Below the pieces are notes generated by a model. That model saw nothing but the letters and a program-made list of their open reading frames with translations. It searched no databases and was not told where the DNA came from. The position numbers and the translations under genes were made by a program. DNA of 64,000 nucleotides from Glossina fuscipes (lineage: Eukaryota > Arthropoda > Insecta > Diptera > Glossinidae): the NCBI RefSeq assembly GCF_014805625.2, contig NW_023998569.1, positions 668,424 to 732,423 on the forward strand, read 5' to 3'. Positions 34,956-45,789 of the stretch are shown piece after piece. Position 1 is the stretch's first letter. Each line of letters begins with the position of its first letter.

Positions 34956-35160
34956 TTTTTTGTTTTCCTTCTACTTCTTCTTGCAGTTTTTTAAAGGTAT
35001 CAATTAATATTGCAATATCAAGATTCTCTGGAATAGAACTCAATTCAATGCCATCGATATTTAGTTTAATAGCAATTTCTTCGGGGGTCGTCGCAAATTC
35101 TATGTCATTGATTTTTAATTCAATTTTGATAATATCTGGAAAACCGTCATCAGTCGTCAT
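34956..35160 (-). CDS. Putative first exon of an unidentified gene with an internal duplicated motif
   Basis: ATG at 35160 (context AAAAAATGACG) opens 68 codons, acidic overall, followed by a consensus donor A|GTAAGA. If unspliced, the frame continues to a stop at 34816 (114 aa). Two adjacent 17-residue segments look like a duplication: IELKINDIEFATTPEEI and IKLNIDGIELSSIPENL. The end (DTFKKLQEEVEGKQK) looks helical. I recognise no family and found no convincing downstream exon. It could be a genuine orphan or fast-evolving gene, a fragment, or chance. Confidence 0.35.
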
Positions 35161-35759
35161 TTTTTTTTTGTCATCTATTACTTATGATTTGAATGCTAGT
35201 AATTTACGGAAGAATCCTTCTCTTCTTCTTATCTTTTGCCATTAATTATATTCAAACATTATATTTATTTTCTTGAAGAGTGAACTTTTTCCTAAAAATT
35301 GCGTTTCTTTCGTTTATTTTGTGAATCGTATTTTCCTTTAACATTAATTATTAATTGAAAATTTTGTAGTGTCTGCAAGAAGTAATTAGAAAATAATTTT
35401 ATTAACAATTACATATGAAGCTAGTGTAGAAAGAAATATCGTCCAATAGAGATGCACAAATTGATTGAATTTGTGATAAATTTTATAGTAATATACGAAC
35501 CAATGGTTATTGACGCAAGATTTATGTGTTTTAATTTGATTTCTTTTCCAGATTATTTTAGCATTTCAACAATTACAAAGCATCATACCATCGTAAGCAA
35601 GCTAATGGCCGATATTAAAAGAAAAAACAAGAAAAGTAAAACTGACTATTATTTTATTCTTATTTGGAGTACGGAATGAATTCACATAAAACACGAATGT
35701 CATATCAAGAATTAAAAACAATTTTGAGTGAATATGAATTTTTAACACTAATTATTAAA
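35161..35759. other. Intergenic AT-rich sequence
   Basis: A 75-codon plus-strand frame at 35452 shows no recognisable motif. Nothing else supported. Confidence 0.4.
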
Positions 35760-36071
35760 TGTACCCTACACCAGTTTTGACTGCAACCACAAAGTCAATT
35801 GAGAAGATGATTTTAAATTTTAAATCCCATTTTTTTTTTTTTTTTGGTATGTTGAACAGAGATGGAAAATCCCATTTGTTCATTTCTAAACGGGTCTAAA
35901 CTTATCTGTCCCTTTTGCGTTCAATGAAAAATAATTCTCTGAAGTGTTTTGGCCCAGAAAAGTAAGCCATTGAAAATGGTTCAGATTGGACCACTTTTTC
36001 GGTCACTCCCTGTATAAGGGCCCATCTTGATAAGCCAGTGTATGTAAACAAACAAGAAAATTATATAATTA
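35760..36071 (+). repeat. Dispersed repeat family A, partial copy beside the mariner
   Basis: 'gtaccctacaccag', 'aaatggttcagattggacca' and 'ctttttcggtcactccctg' recall the other family A copies. It is probably interrupted on its right by the mariner insertion at 36072. Confidence 0.4.
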
Positions 36072-37351
36072 TTAGTTTGGGGAAAAAGAAATCCATTATT
36101 TTTTCGGTAGATGGCTGCACTGATAGATTTCTCGTAAAGTATCGATCAAACAATTTCCGATACTATACATTTACATACTGTACATTTCGCAGTAAAAAAA
36201 AAAATTCTTTTGCTGTTTTTTGTTTGGTGCCTTCAGTTGTGAGTTACAGCGTGTTAAAAATGGAAGTGAACAAAGAGAAAATTCGGTACATTTTACAGTT
36301 TTTCTTTGACAAAGGCGAAAATGCAAGCCAGGCGGCTAAAATTGTGAATGGTGTTTATGGTTCCGATACTGTAACAGCCAATTATGTGCAATTTTGGTTT
36401 CGTAGATTCCGTTCAGGAATTTTTGATGTTAAAGATGCACCTCGCACAGGTAGGCCGGTCGTCGAAAATGTCGATAAAATCGGAGAAATGATCGAAGTTG
36501 ACCGGCATGTTAGCAGTCGTAAGATCGCCCAGGAGCTAAAAATCAGTTTTAAACCATTTATACAAAGCTGGATTCAAAAAGAAACTCGATGTTTGGGTGC
36601 CACACCAATTAACAGAAAAAAACATGATGGATCGAATTTCCATCTGCGAAGCCTTGGCCAAACGGAATGAGATAGACCCATTTCTTAAACGGATGGTGGC
36701 TGGAGATGAGAATTGGATCACATACGATAACCCTGTGCGAAAACGATCGTGGTCAAACAGCGGTGAAGCACCTCAAACGGTGGTCAAACCAGGACTAACG
36801 GCCAGGAAGGTTTTGCTACGCATTTGGTGGGACTGGAAGGGGATTATTTATTAAGAGTTGCTTTCATATGGCCAAACGCTAAATTCTGATCTCTACTGTC
36901 AACAACTGGACCGTTTGAAGATAGCGATTGACCAGAAACGGCCAGAATTGGCCAACAGGAGAGGTGTCGTGTTCCACCAGGACAACGCTAGGCCACACAC
37001 ATCTACAGTGACTCGCCAGAAACTTCGGGAGCTTGGTTGGGAAGTTTTAACGCATCCGCCATACAGTGCGGACTTGGCACCAAGCGAATATCATCTTTTT
37101 CTTGCATTGCAAAATTTCTTTAATGATAAAAAATTGGAATCTAGGGAGGATTGTGAAAATCGACTACTAGAGTTTTTTGCAAATAGAGACCAGGACTTCT
37201 ATGAGAGAGGCATTTTGAAGTTACCTTTAAAATGGCAACAAATCATACAACAAAACGGTGCATATTTGACCCAAATCGGACAATCCGAAGCATGTTAAAT
37301 AAAGTCCTGAAGTTCATATAAAAATAATGGATTTCTTTTTCCCCAAACTAA
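36072..37351 (+). mobile_element. mariner-type DNA transposon, 1280 bp, with both terminal inverted repeats
   Basis: The left end TTAGTTTGGGGAAAAAGAAA (36072) is matched by its complement ending TTTCCCCAAACTAA at 37351. Both are flanked by TA (36070-71 and 37352-53), the expected mariner target duplication. Length fits a full mariner. The transposase inside is broken (see separate entry), so any mobility would need a helper. The right flank runs into the 100-N gap six bases later. Confidence 0.93.
36260..37298 (+). pseudogene. mariner transposase, frameshifted and with an internal stop
   Basis: ATG at 36260 (MEVNKEKIRYILQFFFDKG) begins a mariner transposase with the N-terminal helix-turn-helix region intact through SSRKIAQELKI. 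A small deletion near 36545 then shifts the frame. The catalytic region continues with VAGDENWITYDN (first Asp), VVFHQDNARPHTS (second Asp) and YSADLAPSEYHLF, where the usual third catalytic Asp of SDYHLF is Glu. A premature TAA at 36852-36854 replaces a Tyr in IIYYELL. The end (GAYLTQIGQSEAC) is normal. At least two disabling lesions make this a dead copy. Confidence 0.9.
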
Positions 37352-37357
37352 TATATA

Positions 37358-37457
37358 NNNNNNNNNNNNNNNNNNNNNNNNNNNNNNNNNNNNNNNNNNN
37401 NNNNNNNNNNNNNNNNNNNNNNNNNNNNNNNNNNNNNNNNNNNNNNNNNNNNNNNNN
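37358..37457. other. Assembly gap (100 N)
   Basis: A run of exactly 100 N, the usual marker for a gap of unknown size. Sequence on the two sides need not be adjacent in the genome. Confidence 1.
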
Positions 37458-37485
37458 ATTAAATTTTCACATTTTATTTTATTAG

Positions 37486-37646
37486 GTGGGCGCGACCGAT
37501 TTTTTGTACGTTTAGAACAAAGGCAAAAATTGGGCTTTGTAGATTTGTCGTGTGACCGATTTGAATCATTTTTGAATTCTTTTACAAATTTGTCGGCGGT
37601 GTCTTCATTTGTACGAGGAAGATTGGTTACCACAAACACTACATAG
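37486..37646 (+). CDS. Putative terminal exon of an unidentified gene, cut by the gap
   Basis: After an acceptor-like TTTTATTAG a frame of 52 codons runs to TAG at 37644-37646 and includes [19 protein letters not shown] and [19 protein letters not shown]. Its composition looks coding, but I do not recognise it. Upstream is lost in the 100-N gap. The antisense frame is also open, so chance cannot be excluded. If real, it converges on the helicase fragment 50 bp away. Confidence 0.3.
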
Positions 37647-37698
37647 TTGAGCAGACGCACCAATTTAAATCTTTATAGTAAAGACTCTGATTGGTTGA

Positions 37699-38184
37699 TA
37701 TGGTTGGCCCCTTGTTCTGTACAGATTTTATATCCTCTTCTATGCTGCCTCCACCTACTATAAGTTTTTGACGTAAATGCTTTAACTGTCCGTGGGTCAA
37801 AAAGACTTGCAATACCTCCGAGATTTGTAAAGTCAATTTTCTTTTGGGTGAGATAATAATAGCGCCAATTTCTTTAGGGGTCCACGGCGATTTATTAGGC
37901 CTGCGACTTAACATTTCCAATAAAGGTACTAAAAAGGCTAATGTTTTTCCTGAGCCAGTTACAGCCTCCGCAAAAACATCTTTGCTTGACAAAAGTAACG
38001 GTATAGCAGCAGCCTTTGAAATATAGAAGTATAAAAATTTCCTTGAATATCGCAATGAATTTAATGGATGTATTAAGGTTACCTGAACAGGTGTCATTAA
38101 TTCAAAACCTATACTTTCAACAACGTCTAATGCGAGCATAGATAATGGTGGCTTTTCCAATGACGTCCACTTATTACGTGACAT
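37699..38184 (-). pseudogene. Truncated DDX55/SPB4-like DEAD-box helicase, N-terminal part
   Basis: Two exons: 38184-38083 ([15 protein letters not shown] ... MTPVQ) and 38013-37699, with a 69-bp GT-AG intron between, phase 0. Visible motifs: Q-motif region [13 protein letters not shown] and Walker [17 protein letters not shown]. Motif Ia is [11 protein letters not shown] where ISPTRELA-type is expected, and [12 protein letters not shown] follows. Similarity ends abruptly at GPTI, where ILVCTPGRLEDL is expected, and unrelated sequence with a stop follows. Motif II (DEAD) and the second RecA domain are absent. DDX55 acts in large-subunit ribosome biogenesis. The altered motif Ia and breakpoint suggest a truncated duplicate; an assembly artefact near the gap is possible. 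The intron argues against a processed copy. Confidence 0.75.
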
Positions 38185-38820
38185 TTTGTATGCAAACTTA
38201 ATATCCAAAGAAAAACTTAATATTTACAATTTTTTATTTTGTAAAGAAATTATCCACGTGTTTGCAAAATCTCTTTTTACACTTTCTCTTAATATTTTTT
38301 ATGTTATTTTAATTATTAGGGCGCAGGATAATAGCACGCTGAAAATTTCCTCGATATTAGGTATTTGAAAGCTGTGCGTGCGGACGGGTTTCATTTTTGT
38401 GTACACCACGTAAGTAAACATGTATAAAATAGCTTGCATTGTCGGGGATATTTTCCATTGTAGAGGATTTGCATTTATTGAAAGCAACTCTGTGAAAAAA
38501 AAGGAAAAACATGTGAAATCAAAGGGAGATATGGAAATTCGATTAAAAAACATATGAAATTGTTTATAATACGAATAGTTTACAATATGAATTGTTTAGA
38601 ATATGAATTGCATTCATATTTCATTCACACTTGATACAACACGTCATCTCTGCAAACGGCAGCTGGATAATTTTTGTGTTTTCCGGTGTTAGTGAAAAAC
38701 AGGGAAAAAGAAAGAGAATTCAAATATTTGAAAAAAGGAAAAGAGGTTTAACAAAGTAATAAAATAACCAAAGAAGACAATTTTAAAGGAAGAAAAGGTG
38801 GGAAGGAAGAGGAATCTCTC

Positions 38821-40066
38821 GTGAGAGAAAAATTAAGAAGCAATACATATATTCAATTTTTTGTTTTTCGTTGTGATTTTTTTTTTTTTTTTGTGTTCCC
38901 CGTGATAACAACCAAAACAACATCAGCCCGTCTCCCTATGGAGACTGGGTCTGATCTTATAACTACTGATAGAGACTGTTTTGAAGATTTTTATATGAAC
39001 GCCACTGGGCACACCAAGAGATCGAGAATGCGTGACAATAATATTCTTTTGTCTGTTAACGGAGAAGCTAACGCAAACGTTTTAATTGCGCCTAGTATAC
39101 AGGCTATCGACAAGCCCTCTGATTTGGGTGCCACAGCCTCCCCAAATCTCGAAATCTCCAATCTCTATTTTTATGATTACTTGAAAGATTTCAATATGTA
39201 CGGCTTAAAAGAATTAAATGTTGTCAGCAGGGGCAGAGCCAAACTGCTTTTCAGCTCTGCTGCCAATGCCAACAATTTTGTTACGAATAATGAATTTACT
39301 AAAAAAAATTTAAAGGTGTACATACCGAGGTCTTTCACTGAGAGATTTGAAGTCATTCGAAACATTCCATGCACATATAGTGTCGATGATATAATTAAAA
39401 AGTCCATATCCGATATTCCGATTAAGTCCGCTGTCCATTTTCAAAGAAGAAATCCCAACAACAAAGATGAGTGGATTCCCACAACCAGCATCAAAATTGG
39501 CTTCAAAGGGCTTCCGTAAGTCAATAATATTTAATTATTGTTATCTGTCGGTTGAGTGCTTTGTACCCACTTTAAAACAGTGCTTTAAGTGCGGTAGATA
39601 CGGTCTCGTGTCAAAATTCTGCAAAGCCAAAGAGAGCAGGTGCCTTAACTGTGAGAAGTCTCCCAAGTGAGTGAACTGCGAGACGATGAAGTGCTTGTCC
39701 TGTGGTTCAGGTGAGCACAACACTCTCAATAAGTGTTGCCCTAACAGGGAACTTGAATCAAATATCAACAGGATCATGGCAATTAAAAATCTTTCGTATA
39801 AAGAGGTAAAAGAGATTTTTTCTGGAAATTATTTCGAATGTCTCGATGACATCACTTATGACGACAATTTCCCTCCACTGGGGAACATGTCTGCAATTTC
39901 GACCAAGGATGATAATCAAAACGTCAACAAAATGTTAACCAAAAATAAATATAATGCTCTCGTCAAAAGGAAATCTGTTCCTTCCAAATCTCCTCTCAGT
40001 TCACCCACCAAGCCTTCCCCAATACACCCCGCAAGTCGTCTGGAACAAGTCTTCGGCGACCGATAA
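38821..40066 (+). pseudogene. LINE ORF1 remnant: gag-like protein with CCHC knuckles
   Basis: An N-terminal frame (from an ATG at about 38938, METGSDLITTDRDCFEDFY) continues to about 39515, then shifts. The next frame carries CFKCGRYGLVSKFC and CLNCEKSPK. An in-frame TGA at 39668-39670 is followed by MKCLSCGSGEHNTLNKCC. These are successive CCHC-type knuckles used for RNA binding in I-group ORF1 proteins. At least one frameshift and one stop break it. Confidence 0.75.
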
Positions 40067-40196
40067 TTTCAAATAACTATCCGCGGTCCTCAGAACTTGA
40101 AAGATTAATTCTCGCGATTCAAGAAAGTATTCGTCCGATGATCCCTCATAATCTTATTAAAGAATTTGAAAAGACAATGTCTGTCTGTGCCATTTC

Positions 40197-43100
40197 TTGC
40201 CCCGTTCAAGCACCCAGTACTACGAGGAAATCCGCTGGGGTTCTTTCTCAAGTTTTAACATGATATCCTTTTTACAATATAATATTCAAAGTGTCCGACG
40301 TAACTTATCTTTTCTGGATTTTTACTTAAACTCAAACAAGATTGATTTCTGCATCTTAAGTGAAGTTTTTCTGAAAGATGAAAATTGTTTCGAAGTTAAA
40401 GTTTCGAATTATGTCTCAGCCACCAAATGCCGAAATGATGGCTATGGTGGGGTTAGTATATTAGTTAAGAAAGGTGTCAATTTCAGACGTATTCCCTATA
40501 AATCTGCTGTTGACATTATCATCATCAAAACCATGAACCTGAAACCGAATCTTTTCATAGCATCATGCTACTTTCCACCCAGTCTCGATGTGCAAACCTT
40601 TCGTGATGAGATTCAAAGATTATGCGATTTTCTTGATGGTGAGCAAACTGTGATTCTTGCTGGAGATTTCAATGCACGACATCGCCTGTATGGCTATCAA
40701 GTCTCGACCAACAAAGGCAAGATCCTTGTAAATGTCATCAATTCCAGCAGTTTCAGTGTCTTAAATAATGGCAATACTACCTTACACTTTAACCGGAGCG
40801 GTCGCACGGCAAGCAGTGTCTTGGATCTAACTTTCTGGAATTCAACTATTTTATCTTTCAACTGGAACACGTCCAACGTTTCCATTGGCAAAAGTCAGCA
40901 CTCTCCCATTTTATTCCACAGTTGTAACAATTCCGTTAAGAAAATAGAAAACTTCATTTCACGCAACTTCCTTATGGACTGTCTGTCTAAAGTTGATCTT
41001 TCTTCTGATTTGTCATCAATTCAAAGTGCCTTTGAGTCTGTGATCAGGTCTGCTAGAACCAACTTTCCTGACATTGAGTCCTTCTCACCTAAACCTTGGT
41101 GGAACTCTTCCCTGTCAACACTTTTCCGCAAATACATAGAGCTATCGCCATTAAAGATTTATGTGGTAAGGGCAACCCACGTTCTTTCTGGAATTATATC
41201 AATGGTCATCGACATTCTAGTCGAAAATTAAGCGGTTGTGTTGTATGGAATGACCAAAATAATAAAAAATACTTAGATATGCTCAAGAGCTACATTCCAA
41301 TTGTCAATCCGATTACAATGCCTTCAATTCCTTTAAGTAGTCTCAGTAACACAACCTTTTCATTGCATGAGCTAATGTATGTTTTACATTCCAGGAAGAG
41401 AGCTACTGCTGCAGGTTATGATGGAGTTAAGTATGACATGCTCAGAGCACTGTCTGGAGGAAGCTTTAGCATTTGCATGCAATTAACGACTACTGGTCCA
41501 CCAACTTTATACCCTCAGATTTGCGATGCATCAAAATAGTTCCCATTCCCAATCCAGATAAAGACTTAAATGATTTAAGTAGTTTCAGACCAATTTCACT
41601 GATGTCTGTATTCATAAAGGCTATCAACCTCATGGTTAAGGAGAGACTAACTGCTTTCCTGAAAACTGAGAACATTATTCCAGCTCATTCTTACGCCTAC
41701 CAAAAACGCAAATCTACGAATATGTGCGTTAATGAACTGTGTTTTCTCATAGCCAGCTTTAAAAAAGCAGGGAAAATGGTTGTCGTGCTCTCCCTGGACA
41801 TCAGCAAAGCCTATGACCGTGTCAACTTGATTAAGCTTGATATAATTCTCTTAAACTTTTCGATTCCTCTTCAAATGCGGCTGTGGATACTTAATTTTTT
41901 ATCCAAGCGTGTATTGGTGATGGGTACCGAAAAAGTTGAAATATGCGGTGGTATCCCACAAGGCAGTTGTTTAAGCCCCATACTCTTCAATTTATACGCA
42001 GCTTCTTTGCATGATCTTCAAGATGACAAAACTTATATTTTTCAATATGCAGATGATTTTCTAATTGCATCTGCGGACTCATCTTTTTCAGCAGCTGTCA
42101 ATAACCTCTCGATGAAAGCGAACTTGCTTTTCGATGCATGCGCTGATCTTAATTTATATTTTAACCCCAGCAAGACAGACACTATTTATTTTGCCAAAGG
42201 TTCTAAACATGAAATCAGACTTCTTATCAAGGGTACCCAAGTTAATCAAGTAAAATCTCTTCGATTTCTTGGTACAATTTTAAATGACAGCTTAACCATT
42301 CGTGGGCATTATGAAAAGACGTTCAAAGACTGTCAGTCTGGATGCAACATCATCAAACTCATGAAAAAAATCAGGCAGGCTTGCCTCCCAAAAATGCTTT
42401 GACCGTTTACAAAACTCTAGTCAGGTCCAGAATTGAATTTAGACATTCCACATGTTGCAATTTCCCAAAATATATAGAGAAACGTATACAAGCATTTGAA
42501 AACCGAATGTTGAAGCGTTGTAATGAACTGACCCCCTCAAGTCCTCAACATATTCTCAATGATTGCCAAGATGATTGCACAAAGTCAAGATGTTAAATCC
42601 TTCCTTTTTTCAGGAAATTATATCTCTCAGTGATACTGACACTTGCACCTATACTTTTTGCTATCAAAAACTTCGTCATATTTTTGATAAGTTAGATTCA
42701 ATTCCTCCCTTGAATTTCATTACCAGCAAATGCAGAGTCTTCATGAACATTCTCGGGTCGATCTCTACCTCAAAACAAAATGTCAACTTCTCTTATATGA
42801 GGATGTTATGCCAAGAAAAGCTCCTTTTTTATTACAGCAACGGCTACGATATATATGCCACCGACGGTTCCGTCGGACAATGGATCTGGCTTCTCGGTCG
42901 TGAAACATCTATCTAAAACAATACATCGAGTCAAAGTGGCGGAGAAACTTTTCTCAACTTTTATTGAGTTGCTCGCCATTCGACATGCTATTAAGGTTGC
43001 TATCTCCGATGGTATCAGAAGGTTTGTTATTTTTTCTGACAGCAGGTCAGCTCTACTTTTAATAAATAAAAGAGATGCAGAAAATCAATATGTGTTTGAT

Positions 43101-43200
43101 ATTCCCAAGATGTTGCATGAATCTCAAGTGGATGACTGTCACCTCATTTGGGTACCTGTTCGACTTTCAAGAACACAACAAGCACAATTACACACAACAA
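40197..43200 (+). pseudogene. LINE ORF2 remnant: endonuclease, reverse transcriptase, RNase H
   Basis: Endonuclease 40260-40930: QYNIQSV, LSEVF, LAGDFNARH, SVLDLTF and SQHSPILF, the last having Gln where the catalytic DH motif has Asp. Reverse transcriptase 41380-42400: TAAGYDGVKYDML, FRPISLMSVFIKAINLMV, LDISKAYDRVN, GGIPQGSCLSPILFNLY and catalytic FQYADDFLIA (about 42040). RNase H 42850-43160: YATDGSVG, ELLAIRHAI, FSDSRSALLL. Frame changes near 41100-41230, 41500, 42400 and 42850 disrupt it. The I-factor-like domain order is intact. Confidence 0.8.
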
Positions 43201-43476
43201 GCACAATTACACTTAACATGCTGGCTCCAGTTATTACGGCCGCTCTTTTTTTTTGTTACGTTTTGTACGTAATTGCGATCAAAAATTACGACAGTTTATT
43301 ATCTGGACACATAAGCCACAAATCTATTGGCTTAGTCCAGCTCCATTCAACATACCAAAAAAAAAAAAAAGGAATATGAATTGTAAATAATTTCATAACT
43401 CATATTATGAAATTTGCAATTCATATCACAATATGAATTGTTTACAATATGAATTTTAAACAATTTCATGTTTTTT

Positions 43477-44921
43477 TTTCAAATTCTCTACACTAACGTT
43501 TTATCAATTAAACAAAGTACACGTATATATTCGAAATGAGCGACTGAAATTTCAGTACGCACTGGTACTTTCGTCTATTAAATAAAACCTGAGTTATACT
43601 TTAAATAATAATCATGACCCGAATATGTCTAATTAATGATTCTTAGAGGTCCCACCTGATAGCGAATAAATGCAATGAAAAACAAACAGCATAGATTTTA
43701 TTTTTCGGTTCTCTTTCAAAGTTCTCTCAAGGATATTTATTGCTCCTTACGCGTAATGACAGCTTGTCTTGTTTTATTGCAATTGCGGAACACTATGTAT
43801 AAAATTTGTTAAGCTTTAATTTTCACGAAATTTACACAAAATTTACACAAAAAGGACCTATATAAAAAAAGCAAATATAAAACGATTTTTTATATACTAA
43901 TGTCAGGCAGATTATTTTACTTGCGCACAGTATCGCATTTGCTTCGAATACAACTAAGCATTAAGACAATAATCCACAATTAAACAAATTAAAATAAATA
44001 AAAACAAAATAGATTACTTAGATAGTGCTATTGCTTTCATTATAACCAAAAAAAAAAAAAAATGCGAAAAATTTCTTATATAAAAAGTAAAAATAAACAA
44101 AACAATAAACTTTTAAAGTGTTTTTTAAATCTCTTACTTTATCAGTATATTATAAAATTGCTTCTCCCAGACGTTTCCAAACTATTTCACATATAAATGA
44201 TGATTCCCTTTTTATTTATTATCATCATATATCAAGCGATTCTTCTTCTTCTAAAGTTAATGGATTTATAGCAGAACACTTGAACGTAGATATCAAGAGC
44301 CAGCCTTACTAGTATAGGCCAGTGTTCGCCTTGAGTCTTGACTTCTATTTGATGTTTATTTTCTCTGTCACAGGTGCAGTGCAAATTTTCAAGAGGATTA
44401 AAGAAATGCATGTTTGCGCTTCTGTTAGCAGTTAATTCAAGACAATTCTCACGCATTACCTGTGATAAAATATATATATACTATATTGAAATCGTTATTG
44501 TACTAAATCGAAATAAATAAAAATATTAAAAGTATTTAATTTTTTTTGTCTTCTTATGACATTTAAGTCAACTGTAGTTTACTGTCATTCAGCAGCATTA
44601 AATCCAAGCGTTTTGCTTATTGCCAGTATGTGAACTTTTTTTCTATATACAATCTTTTGGTTTTGTACTAAAGAAACTTATTGATATTTATCTTTAAAAA
44701 GCTTAAGAACAACGAGTAATGAGCGAATATTGAATACCCTACAATCCTATCGCAGAAATATGTGAAGGTTTATTTATTATAATTCTCTTTGTCTGCTTAA
44801 GGCAAACAGCAACAATAGATCAACATATATTAACATTGCCCGAATATATGATATACATTTAATTAAGGCTTATAATCCGCTGTCACAAATTAATGGCGTG
44901 ACGTAGTTAGACAGAGATCGC

Positions 44922-44930
<9 letters not shown>
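43477..44930. other. Intergenic AT-rich sequence
   Basis: No supported gene, RNA or transposon recognised. Confidence 0.45.
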
Positions 44931-44931
<1 letters not shown>

Positions 44932-44978
<47 letters not shown>

Positions 44979-44981
44979 AGG
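44932..44981 (+). repeat. (GATA)n then (GA)n microsatellite
   Basis: About eight GATA units followed directly by about nine GA units. Confidence 0.95.
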
Positions 44982-45441
44982 GATGGAAGAACGAAAAAAG
45001 AAGGACATCCCTTTAGTGCTTGCTCATATAAAAAAAAGAAAAAATTATCTGAAAGAGAGCTTTGTGTCTCTTAGAAAAATTCAAGTCTCACTGGGCTCTC
45101 TCGCAAAATGGCGAGGTTTGATGAAACTTGTTCTAAGCTGCCAGAAAGAAGTTCGACTGTTTGATAACCCAATAAGCCACAAGCATAATAAGAACTTACC
45201 TTTACGATGTTTTGATTGCGTTTACAAACAAACGTAAATGTTTGGTTATTGTCTTTTCTTTGCAGCACAATTATAGCCATTGTATTAATATTATTAAATT
45301 AACCACAACATAGTAGGAAACCCTAAGGCTAAGATCTTAAAGGTTAACCATCTAAGGCTATCGACTTTATTGGAAACTCTACCGCTCTTGAGATTTGAAT
45401 CCATGACCATCGAGTTGTCATATATATACGACGACGATATA

Positions 45442-45650
45442 AATTATACGACCAAAAAAATTTATTATACGACCAAAAAGTTTATTATACGACCAAAAAA
45501 TTTATTATACGACCAGAAAAATTTATTATACGACCAAAAAATTTATTATACGACTAGAAAAATTTATTATACGACCAAAAAGTTTATTATACGACCAAAA
45601 AGTTTATTAACGACCAAAAAATTTATTATACGACCAAAAAAATATTATTA
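45442..45650 (+). repeat. Minisatellite, ~20-22-bp unit, about ten copies
   Basis: Units of the form TTTATTATACGACCAAAAAA vary by single A insertions and C-to-T/A-to-G changes (GACTAG, GACCAG). It is followed by two imperfect copies of 'gtcgagattcgtcgcct...actcaggc' at about 45658 and 45738. The open frame through it is a repeat artefact, not a gene. Confidence 0.9.
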
Positions 45651-45789
45651 CATTTTAGTCGAGATTCGTCGCCTTCAGCTACTCAGGCAGATTCAGAGAA
45701 TGTAGTAATACTACTATGTAGAAAGAAACATTATCGCAGTCGAGATCCGTTGCCTACTCGGACACTCAGGCGGATCTAACTAATATATT

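Larger units (their letters stand above)
38611..43371 (+). mobile_element. I-clade-like LINE, full length but decayed, with 12-bp target duplication
   Basis: GAATATGAATTG occurs immediately left (38599-38610) and right (43372-43383) of the element, which ends in A14 and a G at 43371. ORF1 (about 38821-40066) has gag-like Cys knuckles. ORF2 (about 40197-43200) has endonuclease, reverse transcriptase and RNase H, an order typical of I-group elements. The reading frames are broken by several frameshifts and stops, so it is inactive, but the matched target duplication indicates a simple full-length insertion. Confidence 0.85.
38544..43476. repeat. Inverted-repeat (MITE-like) element split by a LINE insertion
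   Basis: The left arm 38544-38610 (AAAAAACATATGAAATTGTT ...) and right arm 43372-43476 (... AAACAATTTCATGTTTTTTT) are approximate reverse complements, built from 'atatgaattgttta' words. With the LINE removed, the host sequence would be a ~170-bp palindromic element. The TIR-like outer ends suggest a MITE; its own target duplication is not determined. Confidence 0.6.

Noticed and set aside
44932..44981. CRISPR-like or regulatory array
   Set aside because: A plain GATA/GA microsatellite; no spacers, and the genome is eukaryotic.
45370..45705. 111-residue Tyr/Lys-rich protein
   Set aside because: It is the translation of the ~20-bp minisatellite.
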